DNA from: an uncultured Cytophagaceae bacterium
Lineage (GTDB): Bacteria > Bacteroidota > Bacteroidia > Cytophagales > Spirosomataceae
NCBI GenBank assembly: GCA_903933935.1
Contig: CAIZMB010000044.1
Coordinates: 1 to 48,703, forward strand
DNA: 48,703 nt
Direction of reading: 5' to 3'
Position 1 is the stretch's first letter; each line of letters starts with the position of its first letter. Shown in pieces: positions 34,111 through 43,341 of this stretch. Both the position numbers and the translations under genes were made by a program. A model generated the notes under the pieces. The model saw only the letters and a program-made list of their open reading frames with translations. It had not been told where the DNA came from and ran no database searches.

Positions 34111-35163
34111 CTATTTAACTTCTTGCTTCTCAGGGAAAAGCAAACTCAAAATAATGCTAGTCGCTAAAATACCGACAATCACGGCTAAAGAGGAAAGCGT
34201 TCCAAAACCGATTTCAGATAAGTAATGATGACCTAGCATTTTCAAACCTACGAAACTCAACAACACACCGAGTCCAGTGGGTAAAAAGCGAAATAAGCCC
34301 ATCAAACTCGAAAGGAAAAAGAAGAGTGAGCGTAAGCCCATGACCGCAAAAACATTGGAGAAAAAGACAATGTAGGGGTCTTTAGAAATAGAGAAAATCG
34401 CAGGAATTGAATCTACAGCAAACAATATATCGGTAAAAGCAATCACAACTACAATCACGAAAATAGGCGTAATAAATAATTTGCCCGTTTTCATCCGAAC
34501 GAAAAATCGGCCTATGACATTCCGGTGATATACATTAAAGAAACGAGACAAGAATTTTACGATGGGATGTTCGGCTGGATTAATCTCCTCGTCATGTTGT
34601 TTGGTAAATAATATTTTCACGCCGGTATAAACTAAAAATGCGCCAAAAACATAAATGATCCAATCAAATTTTTGCAACAGAGCCGCCCCCAAGAAGATGA
34701 AAATCAAACGCAAAATGATCGCTCCTAAAATTCCCCAAACCAAGATCTTTTTGTAATAACGTTTTTGAACACCAAAGGAATTAAAAATTAAAATGAAGAC
34801 AAAAACATTATCGGCCGACAACGAATATTCAACCAAATATCCGGTAATAAACTCAAGCGATAAATTATTTTGAAAAATGGCTAGTTGGTCCTCAAATGCA
34901 CCCTTACCCAAATCTATGTGAGGAGCATACAATTGTTTAACGGCAATTAATCCGTCTACATCGGCAATGCCATGTACCATACCCCCAAATTGCCTCAAAA
35001 AAAAGTAAAATGATACCGCTAAAAGTACCCAAGCTCCCGTCCAAAAACCCGCCTCTTTAAAAGTAACCTCTGCGGCACCCGCCTTTTTGAAAATTCCTAG
35101 ATCCACAAGCATGACGGCTATGACCAAGATTGAAAAAATAAGAAAAAATAGAGATTCGCTCAT
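34111..35163 (-). CDS. TerC-family membrane protein
   Basis: A 350-residue integral membrane protein with eight to nine hydrophobic segments and the conserved TerC acidic motifs: EYSLSADNVFVF (D within a helix) and FAVDSIPAIF. The C-terminal part ends in LSLLFPEK. TerC/Alx proteins are linked to manganese and calcium efflux and to metalation of secreted proteins. It converges with the AraC gene with a single base between stops and diverges from the glycosyltransferase gene by 56 bases. Confidence 0.9.
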   Translation of the reverse strand: MSESLFFLIFSILVIAVMLVDLGIFKKAGAAEVTFKEAGFWTGAWVLLAVSFYFFLRQFGGMVHGIADVDGLIAVKQLYAPHIDLGKGAFEDQLAIFQNNLSLEFITGYLVEYSLSADNVFVFILIFNSFGVQKRYYKKILVWGILGAIILRLIFIFLGAALLQKFDWIIYVFGAFLVYTGVKILFTKQHDEEINPAEHPIVKFLSRFFNVYHRNVIGRFFVRMKTGKLFITPIFVIVVVIAFTDILFAVDSIPAIFSISKDPYIVFFSNVFAVMGLRSLFFFLSSLMGLFRFLPTGLGVLLSFVGLKMLGHHYLSEIGFGTLSSLAVIVGILATSIILSLLFPEKQEVK

Positions 35164-35219
35164 AAATATTTAATTTTACCGTAAGGCGACACAAAGGTCG
35201 CAAAAAATAGCCAAAAAAT

Positions 35220-35957
35220 ATGTACGAAGGGAAAAAGGTTATCGTGGTAATGCCGGCTTATAAGGCCGCTTTAACATTAGAAAAAACATATCAAGAAATA
35301 CCGCATGATTGGGTGGATGAAGTGATTTTAGTGGATGATTATAGTCCAGATAATACCGTAGAAGTAGCGAAAAAAATTGGCATTAAACACATCGTACAGC
35401 ATGATAAAAACCTTGGCTATGGGGGAAATCAAAAATCATGTTACACAAAAGCCCTTGCCCTAGGTGGAGACATTGTGATCATGCTGCATCCCGACTACCA
35501 ATACACGCCCATGTTGCTTAAAGCCATGATTTCAATCATCGGCAATGGCTTATATCCCGTAGTTTTTGCCTCTAGAATTTTAGGAAAAGGTGCATTAAAA
35601 GGGGGTATGCCTATTTATAAATACATTGCCAACCGTCTATTAACCTTATTTCAAAATATATTAATTGATCAAAAACTCTCCGAATACCACACAGGTTACC
35701 GTGCGTTTTCCAAGGAAGCATTAGAAGCTGTACAGTTCACAAAATGTGACAACGATTTTATTTTTGATAATCAAATGGTGTTGCAATTATTTTGGAAGGG
35801 ATTTGAGGTAGGCGAAGTAACCTGCCCTACTAAATATTTCGAAGAAGCCTCGTCGATCAATTTTAAACGAAGCTCGATTTATGGCCTAGGTGTTTTATGG
35901 TATTCTGTTCGCTACCGGCTGGCCAAATGGGGATGGAAATGGGATTTGGTGGAATAG
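35220..35957 (+). CDS. Family 2 glycosyltransferase
   Basis: GT-A fold inverting transferase (245 residues) resembling dolichol-phosphate mannosyltransferase-like enzymes. Key parts are MPAYKAALTLEKTY, the DDYSPDNT nucleotide-binding strand, NLGYGGNQKSCYTKAL, HPDYQYTPML in place of the DxD motif, and the acceptor segment YHTGYRAFS near 165-173. No C-terminal membrane helices, so it is soluble or peripherally bound. It probably transfers a sugar to a lipid or polysaccharide acceptor; the sugar is unknown. Followed by a hairpin at 35966-35995. Confidence 0.88.
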   Translation: MYEGKKVIVVMPAYKAALTLEKTYQEIPHDWVDEVILVDDYSPDNTVEVAKKIGIKHIVQHDKNLGYGGNQKSCYTKALALGGDIVIMLHPDYQYTPMLLKAMISIIGNGLYPVVFASRILGKGALKGGMPIYKYIANRLLTLFQNILIDQKLSEYHTGYRAFSKEALEAVQFTKCDNDFIFDNQMVLQLFWKGFEVGEVTCPTKYFEEASSINFKRSSIYGLGVLWYSVRYRLAKWGWKWDLVE

Positions 35958-35965
35958 TTATTTTG

Positions 35966-35995
35966 GTTTAGCCTTGTTTTCCAACAAGGCTAAAC
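35966..35995. terminator. Hairpin between the converging glycosyltransferase and TonB receptor genes
   Basis: Perfect 13-bp inverted repeat GTTTAGCCTTGTT / AACAAGGCTAAAC with a TTCC loop, in the 52-base gap between converging stops. There is no long U-tract on either side, so its role as a terminator is likely by position but not certain. Confidence 0.55.
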
Positions 35996-36009
35996 ATATT
36001 GAAAACTAC

Positions 36010-38397
36010 TTAAAACCTAATATTGAGCCCCAATAAAAAGTTGAACCCCGCCTGAGGATATTGAAAATTTTCCGTTGTTAATTCGCCTGCATATAGGTAA
36101 CTGTAGGTATATCCATTGGACGAGTACATCGAATTCAGCACATTGTTCATCAATAAAGTAGAACTGATGTGTTTTGAAAACACATAGCTAAATCTCAAAT
36201 CTTGAGTGGTATAAGCAGCCAATGAACGCTTTTCCGTTGACGTATTATCTAAATATTGCTTGCCCACATATTTAGATAAAAGCGCTCCTTCAAATGCTCC
36301 TCTTTTATAGGTAATCGAATTTCCGACAATAACATTTGGTGAATAGGCGATATCGGTTGAACCATGTGGGATGATGACCTCAGTATAATTTTCATAATCG
36401 GTCAATTTCTCATTAAAATTCTGAATTTTATTTTGGCTCAACGTAACATTTCCCGACCAAAGAACATGTGCCAAAATTTGATAATTCAAAGAAGCCTCCA
36501 GGCCCAACCGGTAACTATCCGGAGCATTGGTGCGAATCGCTTCGCCTACATTATTTAAAGCTCCCGTGAGAACCAATTGATCCTTATATTTCATGAAATA
36601 ACCGTTAAATTGCAAGGCATATTTTTTCCCAGCGCGCTGATATCCAAGCTCATAATCCTGTAGGTATTCGGGGCGAGGTGCGGAATTTGGATTGTCTACA
36701 AAATCTTGCCGACTAGGTTCTTTGCTACCCAAAGAGATAGAAGAATAAATTTTTGCTTCGTCTGAAATCTGATGCGTCAAACCCACTTTAGGGTTAAAAA
36801 ATGGATAGCTATTTTGACTATTTAATGTCAAAAATTTATCCGCCGTTCCCAACATAGAGTATCCCACCGTCCGGTATTGCAAATCAAGATAGGCATTCCA
36901 ACGATCAGCCAAAACCAAATTTGCTTTTGCATAGAAGTTCAAATCAGTCTTTTGAGACCTACTCCGATACCACTCATAATTTTTAAAGAAAACAGGCAAG
37001 GATATCCCTTCCACAATGAGCCCATAATGTCTCCCAATATATCGATTCCAAGCACCCCCAAAATTGAATTTAAACTTGGTAGACCCTTCGTATTGCAATG
37101 AAAAAGTCGTTCCATAAAAATCATTATCCAACCACTTTTGGCGCACCAAATCCGTACTAATTTTTGAGTTTATTCCATATTTTTCCAAAGCAGCTTGAGG
37201 CTTAAATTCTTCGAAAAAACCTCTTCCATAAGTATAATGGGCATTTAAATCTAAATTCCAGGAAGCGGAAATTCGATGATTTGTCAACAATTGCACATGA
37301 TCCTGGGCATAGTTATCCGTTTGGTTTGCATAAGTATAATAGTTGTACGTCCGACCAGATTTCAACAAGTTATCTGCCTCTGTGGTCGATAAATAATTAC
37401 GCTCAATATAGGCTTGCAAATCGGATTCAGAACCATTGATGCGTGATTCAGGAGTCCCATACCAAGATTGAAAAGTCTTCTCTTTACCAAGAAAATAATT
37501 TAAACGCACAAAGCTTTTCGAGCCAAAATATGCGGCCGACAAATAAGCCGATTGTAGATTAGAAGAGGCACGATCAATGTAGCCATCCGAAACGATTCTT
37601 GACAAACGTCCATCCACTGTAAATTTACTTCCCAGCAACCCCGATCCCACTTTCAACGTGGTCTTCAGAGTTCCGAAAGATCCACCAGAAGCATTTATTT
37701 CCGCATAAGCCTTCTCTTCAAAATGATTCGTTTGCATATTAACCGATCCTCCAAAAGCACCAGCACCATTTGTTGACGTTCCCACCCCACGCTGAATTTG
37801 TACCGAATTTACTGAGCTCGCAAAATCCGGCATATTGACCCAATAGGTTCCTTGAGATTCAGAATCATTCACCGGAATCCCATTGATCGTCACATTAACC
37901 CGCGTCGCATCTGAACCCCGAATTCTAATTCCTGTATACCCAACTCCCGCACCCGCATCAGAGGTAGTCACGACAGAAGGTGTAAAATTTAGCAAATTGG
38001 GCATATCTTGACCCAGGTTATTTTTACCCAATTCCGCCGCAGAAACATTTGAAAAAGCCATCGCAGAATTTTCATCCGCCCGTAGCGACTTCACCATCAC
38101 CTCGTCTTGTAAAAAACTTGAGCGTTTTAATTCGACGCGAGATGCTTTCTCTGCTAAAATCTCGACCGGCTCGTAGCCTATAAAACTAATTTTAAGTGTG
38201 TTTTTTTGAGCTAGCGTACTAATAGAAAAGTAGCCATTCGCATCCGAAATAGTCCCATTGGGACTTCCTAGAATAGAAACAGAAGCGCCCCACAAGGGAT
38301 TTTTGGATTCCTGGTCTACAACTTGGCCACGAATCTTTTGCGCATAGATCTGCTGTAGAGAAACAAATAAAACAAACAATGTCATTAACTTTTTCAT
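36010..38397 (-). CDS. TonB-dependent receptor, TPP-riboswitch controlled (thiamine uptake)
   Basis: Outer membrane receptor of 795 residues. Signal peptide MKKLMTLFVLFVSLQQIYAQ; a carboxypeptidase D regulatory-like domain (about 21-110, GQVVDQESKNPLWGASV, YFSIS), a plug domain (about 115-230, GYTGIRIRGSDATRVNVTING, GTYWVNMPDF) and a beta-barrel ending in GLNIRF with terminal Phe. The substrate call rests on the TPP riboswitch directly upstream (38496-38575): thiamine or a precursor. Comparable OMR1 receptors in this phylum are known to lie behind THI boxes. No thiamine-salvage genes are next to it. A start at 38448 would add 17 residues before the signal peptide and is not favoured. Confidence 0.85.
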   Translation of the reverse strand: MKKLMTLFVLFVSLQQIYAQKIRGQVVDQESKNPLWGASVSILGSPNGTISDANGYFSISTLAQKNTLKISFIGYEPVEILAEKASRVELKRSSFLQDEVMVKSLRADENSAMAFSNVSAAELGKNNLGQDMPNLLNFTPSVVTTSDAGAGVGYTGIRIRGSDATRVNVTINGIPVNDSESQGTYWVNMPDFASSVNSVQIQRGVGTSTNGAGAFGGSVNMQTNHFEEKAYAEINASGGSFGTLKTTLKVGSGLLGSKFTVDGRLSRIVSDGYIDRASSNLQSAYLSAAYFGSKSFVRLNYFLGKEKTFQSWYGTPESRINGSESDLQAYIERNYLSTTEADNLLKSGRTYNYYTYANQTDNYAQDHVQLLTNHRISASWNLDLNAHYTYGRGFFEEFKPQAALEKYGINSKISTDLVRQKWLDNDFYGTTFSLQYEGSTKFKFNFGGAWNRYIGRHYGLIVEGISLPVFFKNYEWYRSRSQKTDLNFYAKANLVLADRWNAYLDLQYRTVGYSMLGTADKFLTLNSQNSYPFFNPKVGLTHQISDEAKIYSSISLGSKEPSRQDFVDNPNSAPRPEYLQDYELGYQRAGKKYALQFNGYFMKYKDQLVLTGALNNVGEAIRTNAPDSYRLGLEASLNYQILAHVLWSGNVTLSQNKIQNFNEKLTDYENYTEVIIPHGSTDIAYSPNVIVGNSITYKRGAFEGALLSKYVGKQYLDNTSTEKRSLAAYTTQDLRFSYVFSKHISSTLLMNNVLNSMYSSNGYTYSYLYAGELTTENFQYPQAGFNFLLGLNIRF

Positions 38398-38472
38398 TTT
38401 GAAATAGTAACAACAGGCAAAGGAGTCAAATCCCGTATGATTTAACAATAACCCTTATTTTTTGATTTTTTT

Positions 38473-38494
38473 GAGTTTTTAGTGCTAAAAACTC
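38473..38494 (-). promoter_or_regulatory. Hairpin just downstream of the TPP aptamer
   Basis: Perfect 10-bp inverted repeat GAGTTTTTAG / CTAAAAACTC (2-base centre) between the riboswitch aptamer and the receptor start. It is followed by A-rich sequence on the minus strand, not a U-tract, so it is not a standard terminator; it may be part of the expression platform, perhaps affecting translation. Confidence 0.45.
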
Positions 38495-38495
38495 T

Positions 38496-38575
38496 ACAAA
38501 ATCCCTTCGACGGCATTATCCGTATCAGGTTCAATGGGTATAATCTCAGCCTTTTTTCAAGGCACCCCTTTTTGT
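38496..38575 (-). promoter_or_regulatory. TPP (thiamine pyrophosphate) riboswitch, THI box
   Basis: Read on the minus strand, the sequence has the THI-box blocks in order: GGGGTGCC (38568-38561), CTGAGA (38549-38544) after AAGG, TATACCC (38541-38535), GAACCTGAT (38532-38524), and GAAGGGA near 38508-38502. The closing P1 helix is formed by ACAAAA (38575-38570) with TTTTGT (38501-38496). It lies about 100 bases before the receptor start. High TPP should lower receptor expression. Confidence 0.93.
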
Positions 38576-38582
38576 GGATGCA

Positions 38583-38611
38583 CAAAGATATAAATTTTTC
38601 TACCTTTGCAA
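38583..38611 (-). promoter_or_regulatory. Promoter of the TPP riboswitch-receptor transcript
   Basis: Minus strand TTG (38611-38609), 18-base spacer, TATCTTTG (38590-38583). The predicted start of transcription, about 6-7 bases further, is at the 5' end of the riboswitch P1 helix at 38575, which is a good consistency check. It overlaps the mfd -7 element on the other strand. Confidence 0.65.
38601..38608 (+). promoter_or_regulatory. mfd: -7 element of mfd
   Basis: TACCTTTG, the strongest form of the TAnnTTTG box, is 40 bases before the mfd ATG (38649). The nearest TTTG upstream (38571-38574) is 26 bases away, longer than the usual spacer, so the -33 part is uncertain. Confidence 0.55.
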
Positions 38612-38648
38612 TCCTAATTTTAAATTTCTTACCCGATTTAGGGACACG

Positions 38649-41600
38649 ATGATTGTAAAAGATTTCCTCCAGTTATATAAATCAGATGGGATTGTTCAAA
38701 CAATTTCACAGCAAATTTCTGTCGCTGAAAAAGGAAGTTTATTTTACATCAAAGGACTTTGTGGAGCTTTAGACACCGTTTTAATCGCCGCATTAAGCCA
38801 AGAAAAAAATCCTCTTCTAATTGTTTGTGAAGGAAAAGAAGAAGCCCATTATGTTTTAAACGATTTGCAATCCCTTTTGGGTGATCCAGCTGTCATGCTT
38901 TTTCCTATGTCACACAAAAAACCCTATGAGTGGGAAGATGTAGACAACGCGAATGTGCTCATGCGGGCCGAGGTACTTAATACCTTGAGTAATTACCATG
39001 ACCAATTATTGGTTTTAGTCACGTATCCAGAGGCGTTAACCGATAAGGTGATTAATCGAAAATCCCTTGTAAAAAATACACTTTCGATCCGAGTGGGTAA
39101 TAAAATTGATCCCACTTTTGTGGCAGAGACATTAAATGAATATGATTTTGAACGGACCGATTTTGTCTATGAAGCGGGTCAATATTCAGTGCGTGGAGGA
39201 ATTTTAGATGTGTTTTCATACGCCGCTGAATTTCCGTATCGGCTTGATTTTTTTGGTGATGAAGTAGATAGTATTCGAACCTTTCATCCCGAAACCCAAT
39301 TGTCCATTCAATCGGTTTCAGCCATGCACCTTATTCCCGATGTGCAAACAAAATTAGTGCAAGAAACTAGAGAAACTTTTTTCTCATTTTTACCTGCAAA
39401 AACAAGTATTTGGATTAAGGATCCTGGGGCATTATTTGAAATTATTGAAACTAATTTTGAGAGAGCAACAGAAGATTTTGAGCGAATAAAATCCTCTGGG
39501 GGTGGTAATATCCAAATTATATCGGATCCCAGTGAACGTTGGGAAACGAAGAAAGAAATTAAAAAATCACTGAGTGGATTTACGCTTGTGGAATTTGGCA
39601 AGCGTACTTTTTTCAAGAATGCCACACTCATTCCCTATCCATCAAAAAACCCAGGAGCCTATCAAAAAGATTTTGAACGCTTGGCCGCTGCTTTTTTAGA
39701 AAACCAAAGTTTAGGGTTTCAAAATATTATTTGTTCGGAGTCGGCGCGCCAACTAGAACGACTGGAGGTCATTTTCAATGAAATAAATTCCGCCATTCAG
39801 TTCAAAACGATCCAAATTACACTAAGAGAAGGGTTTGTCGACGAGCAAACAAAAATCGCCTTTTATCCCGATCACCAACTTTTTGATCGATTTAATCGCT
39901 TCAAGGAAAAAAATAAATTCTCAAAAAATAAAACCCTAACCTTAAAGGAATTACGAAGTTTACAGGTAGGTGATTTTGTGACTCACGTGGATTATGGCAT
40001 CGGTCGTTTCGCAGGTTTAAATATCATCGACACATCCAATGGAGAACAAGAAGTCATCCGATTAATCTATCGAGATGACGATGTGTTGTCGGTATCCATT
40101 CATTCCTTGCATAAAATTTCTAAATATTCAGGGAAAGATGGGGCGCCACCAAGCATGTCCAAGCTGGGTTCCCCCGAATGGGACAATAAAAAATCAAAAG
40201 TAAAAAGGCAGGTAAAAGATATCGCGAAAGAATTAATTGCGCTTTATGCCAAGAGAAAAACCGCCAGAGGATTTGCCTTTTCAGCCGACACCTATTTACA
40301 GGCTGAATTAGAATCTTCTTTCATATATGAGGATACGCCAGACCAAGCAAAAGCCACGGCCGATGTAAAAATGGATATGGAAAAGCCGCATCCGATGGAC
40401 CGTTTGGTGTGTGGGGATGTAGGTTTTGGCAAAACCGAAATAGCCATTAGAGCCGCCTTTAAAGCCGTGGCAGATTCTAAGCAAGTGGCTGTCTTAGTGC
40501 CCACGACGGTGCTGGCGATGCAACACTTTAGAACTTTTCATGAACGATTGGCCGCATTCCCCTGCAAAGTGGAATACATTAATCGCTTCAAATCAAGTAA
40601 ACAAATCAGTGAAACACTCGCTCGGGTAGCCACCGGAGAAACGGATATCCTTATTGGAACCCACCGACTGGTCAATAAAGACGTGCTGTTCAAAAATCTA
40701 GGCTTGATGATTATTGACGAAGAACAAAAATTTGGAGTTAAAGTTAAAGACCGATTAAAAGAAATGCGCGTAGATGTGGATGTGCTTACCTTAACCGCTA
40801 CGCCCATTCCTAGGACCTTGCATTTTTCTTTGATGGGGGCTCGCGACTTATCCATCATTGCTACACCTCCACCGAATCGCCAACCGGTTGAAACAAAATT
40901 AGTGGTCATGACCGATGAAATTTTAAGGGATGGCGTGCGAAGTGAATTAGCCAGAGGAGGCCAAGTTTTTGTGGTACACAATAAAATCAGTGATTTGGAG
41001 AGCACGGCCAACCGGATTTTACGATTAGTTCCCGATGCTAAAATAGGCGTTGCGCATGGACAAATGGAAGGCGATAAATTAGAAAAAATTATGCTCGGGT
41101 TTATCGAAGGACATTATGATGTGCTTGTGGCGACTAACATCATTGAGTCCGGATTAGATATTCCAAATGCTAACACCATTTATATCTTGAACGCAAACCA
41201 TTTCGGCCTTTCCGATTTACATCAGATGCGTGGCCGCGTGGGTAGATCTAACAAAAAAGCTTATTGCTATCTCGCCACTCCATCCTTAGCCTCATTAACG
41301 AGCGATGCTAGAAAAAGATTAAGTGCCCTAGAAGAATTTGCGGATTTGGGAGACGGAATCAAGGTAGCGATGCGCGACCTCGATATTAGAGGCGCTGGAA
41401 ATTTGTTGGGAGGAGAACAAAGTGGATTTATTAATGATTTGGGATATGACATGTACCATAAGATTTTAGATGAGGCAGTCCAAGAATTAAAAGAAAATGA
41501 ATTTAAGTGTTTATTTGAGACGGATTTAGGTGCTGCTGCGGAAGCTCTAAAAGTAGATTGCCAAATCGAAACCGATTTAAGAGTGCTAATTCCAGAAGAC

Positions 41601-42002
41601 TATGTTAGCAGCATTTCAGAGCGCTTAGCTTTATATACCCGATTAGACGAAATAGAGAACGAAAAAGAGTTGGATGAATTTATGGCTGAGGTGAAAGATC
41701 GCTTTGGGGAATGGCCAACAGAAGTACGAGATATGTACGAATTAGTGGCATGTCGCTGGAAAGCGCAGGTACTAGGAATAGAAAAAATTACGTTGAAAGG
41801 CAATATTTTGAAATTGTATTTCGTTTCTATGGAGGCGCAGCCAAATGCAGGTACAACAATCATTGGCCAAGTTATTCAGTTTGTAAATACCAAAAAAGGA
41901 GGTTGCCAACTGCGTGATAAAGGGGGCAAATTGATCCTCCAAGTAGAAAAAGTAAGTACAATAAAAGATTTAAATAGTATTTTGATAGATATTTTAGGTT
42001 AA
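38649..42002 (+). CDS. mfd: Transcription-repair coupling factor Mfd
   Basis: ATP-dependent DNA translocase that removes stalled RNA polymerase and recruits UvrA. From the ATG at 38649 it has 1117 residues, usual length. Domains: UvrB-like N-terminal region (1-about 430), RNA-polymerase-interacting CarD-like domain (about 440-510, LQVGDFVTHVDYGIGRFAGL), helicase with Walker A GDVGFGKTE, DEEQKFGVK box and TATPIPRT, motif VI QMRGRVGRS, and the C-terminal TRCF domain (LLGGEQSGFINDLGYDMY). A 25-residue N-terminal extension back to 38574 would run through the riboswitch end and promoter, so the start at 38649 is preferred. Confidence 0.96.
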   Translation: MIVKDFLQLYKSDGIVQTISQQISVAEKGSLFYIKGLCGALDTVLIAALSQEKNPLLIVCEGKEEAHYVLNDLQSLLGDPAVMLFPMSHKKPYEWEDVDNANVLMRAEVLNTLSNYHDQLLVLVTYPEALTDKVINRKSLVKNTLSIRVGNKIDPTFVAETLNEYDFERTDFVYEAGQYSVRGGILDVFSYAAEFPYRLDFFGDEVDSIRTFHPETQLSIQSVSAMHLIPDVQTKLVQETRETFFSFLPAKTSIWIKDPGALFEIIETNFERATEDFERIKSSGGGNIQIISDPSERWETKKEIKKSLSGFTLVEFGKRTFFKNATLIPYPSKNPGAYQKDFERLAAAFLENQSLGFQNIICSESARQLERLEVIFNEINSAIQFKTIQITLREGFVDEQTKIAFYPDHQLFDRFNRFKEKNKFSKNKTLTLKELRSLQVGDFVTHVDYGIGRFAGLNIIDTSNGEQEVIRLIYRDDDVLSVSIHSLHKISKYSGKDGAPPSMSKLGSPEWDNKKSKVKRQVKDIAKELIALYAKRKTARGFAFSADTYLQAELESSFIYEDTPDQAKATADVKMDMEKPHPMDRLVCGDVGFGKTEIAIRAAFKAVADSKQVAVLVPTTVLAMQHFRTFHERLAAFPCKVEYINRFKSSKQISETLARVATGETDILIGTHRLVNKDVLFKNLGLMIIDEEQKFGVKVKDRLKEMRVDVDVLTLTATPIPRTLHFSLMGARDLSIIATPPPNRQPVETKLVVMTDEILRDGVRSELARGGQVFVVHNKISDLESTANRILRLVPDAKIGVAHGQMEGDKLEKIMLGFIEGHYDVLVATNIIESGLDIPNANTIYILNANHFGLSDLHQMRGRVGRSNKKAYCYLATPSLASLTSDARKRLSALEEFADLGDGIKVAMRDLDIRGAGNLLGGEQSGFINDLGYDMYHKILDEAVQELKENEFKCLFETDLGAAAEALKVDCQIETDLRVLIPEDYVSSISERLALYTRLDEIENEKELDEFMAEVKDRFGEWPTEVRDMYELVACRWKAQVLGIEKITLKGNILKLYFVSMEAQPNAGTTIIGQVIQFVNTKKGGCQLRDKGGKLILQVEKVSTIKDLNSILIDILG

Positions 42003-42003
42003 T

Positions 42004-42035
42004 TTTGAGCAAATTGCTTGAATTTCATACCTTTG
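42004..42035 (+). promoter_or_regulatory. gldJ: Promoter of gldJ
   Basis: TTTG (42004-42007), 20-base spacer, TACCTTTG (42028-42035), and an ATG 31 bases later. A strong match. It begins right after the mfd stop, so gldJ has its own transcript despite the 64-base gap. Confidence 0.65.
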
Positions 42036-42066
42036 TTTTTCAAATTCTGTAGAAAAGAACATATAG

Positions 42067-43335
42067 ATGATTGCTAAATTAAAATTTGTTTTAGGCCTTT
42101 GCGGCATCGCGGTGCTAATGACCTCTTGCCCAAGCGGCATTGGAAGTAAATTAGGTGGAAGTTTAGGCGGCAAACCTAATAGCGTTAACATTGGAAATTC
42201 TTCTTCTGTAACCGGTCTTGCATACAATCAAAAAGCGGGATTTCAGGTTGATAAAAAATTCACAGGACAGCTGATTGGACCTAACTTAGTTTTTATTGAA
42301 GGAGGTCGTTTTACCATGGGGTCTATCGAAGAAGACGTGATGGGAACACATGATAATATCGAGCGTACAGTCTCTGTACAATCATTTTACATGGATGAAA
42401 CGGAAATTGCCAACGTACATTATTTAGAATATTTATATTCAGTTCAAAAAGATTCAACCTTAGATTTTTATGAGGCGGCATTGCCAGACACAACTGTTTG
42501 GCGCAATGATTTAGCCTTTAATGACCCGTATGTTGAACAATATTTGAGATTCCCAGGATTTAGAATGTATCCAGTGGTTGGAATTTCTTGGACTCAGGCG
42601 ACCGATTATTCTTTGTGGAGAACGGCCGTTGTAAACCAAAATTTAGCCGGAGGAAATGCAAAAACAAAAGCTCCAAAAGCGACTAAGACGGGTGCGGCAA
42701 CAGCTTCAGCTGCGACTAGAGCTAATGCTCCTGCCAGAGTAAGCATTGAATCAGGACGTATTTTACCATCTTATCGATTGCCTACAGAAGCGGAATGGGA
42801 ATATGCAGCCAAGGCGATGATTGGAACCCAGCAGCAAGATGAAAACCAGGCAAACCAACGAATTTATCCTTGGGATGGTCCATCATTAAGAGAATCTAGC
42901 GGAAAAGGCAGAGGAACTATGTTGGCCAATTTCAAACGTGGACGCGGTGATTACGCCGGTATTGCAGGGAAATCAAATGATGGAGCAATCATAACGGCAG
43001 AAATTTACAAATATGCTCCGAATGATTTTGGTTTATATCAAATGGCAGGAAATGTGAATGAGTGGGTGATGGATTTATATCGTCCATTATCTTTTCAAGA
43101 TTTCAACGACCTAAATCCTGTGCGCAGAAATGACAAATTAGACAAAGCATCTCGCTACGATAGCAAGAATAACAATTCATTAATTGACAATAAATCTAGA
43201 GTTTATAAAGGAGGTTCTTGGGCTGATATTTCTTATTGGTTAGCTCCAGGTTCTCGTAGGTTCTTGGATCAAGATTCTGCTACGGCAACCATTGGTTTCC
43301 GTTGTGCTATGATTTCAGCAGGATTAAATAAATAA
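42067..43335 (+). CDS. gldJ: Gliding motility lipoprotein GldJ
   Basis: Outer-membrane-associated lipoprotein needed for gliding and type IX secretion in Bacteroidota. The 422-residue protein has a lipobox LMTSC (Cys21) and then the GldJ-type formylglycine-generating-enzyme-like (SUMF1) fold: FKGQ-like KFTGQLIGPNLVFIEGG, RFTMGSIEEDVM, FYMDETEIANVHYLEYLY, ALPDTTVWRNDLAFND, PTEAEWEYAAKA, AGNVNEWVMDLY and GFRCA near the end. It is shorter than the Flavobacterium johnsoniae protein (about 560). An Ala/Lys/Thr-rich low-complexity stretch (about 195-225) splits the fold before PTEAEWEYA. It follows mfd, with its own promoter. Confidence 0.92.
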   Translation: MIAKLKFVLGLCGIAVLMTSCPSGIGSKLGGSLGGKPNSVNIGNSSSVTGLAYNQKAGFQVDKKFTGQLIGPNLVFIEGGRFTMGSIEEDVMGTHDNIERTVSVQSFYMDETEIANVHYLEYLYSVQKDSTLDFYEAALPDTTVWRNDLAFNDPYVEQYLRFPGFRMYPVVGISWTQATDYSLWRTAVVNQNLAGGNAKTKAPKATKTGAATASAATRANAPARVSIESGRILPSYRLPTEAEWEYAAKAMIGTQQQDENQANQRIYPWDGPSLRESSGKGRGTMLANFKRGRGDYAGIAGKSNDGAIITAEIYKYAPNDFGLYQMAGNVNEWVMDLYRPLSFQDFNDLNPVRRNDKLDKASRYDSKNNNSLIDNKSRVYKGGSWADISYWLAPGSRRFLDQDSATATIGFRCAMISAGLNK

Positions 43336-43341
43336 TCGCTT

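Noticed and set aside
35966-35995. 13-bp inverted repeat considered as mobile-element end or CRISPR repeat
   Set aside because: Single copy in the window, located between converging stops; a terminator-like hairpin is the simpler reading.
38574-38648. Extended mfd start at 38574
   Set aside because: It would translate through the riboswitch end and both promoters; family N-termini match ATG 38649.
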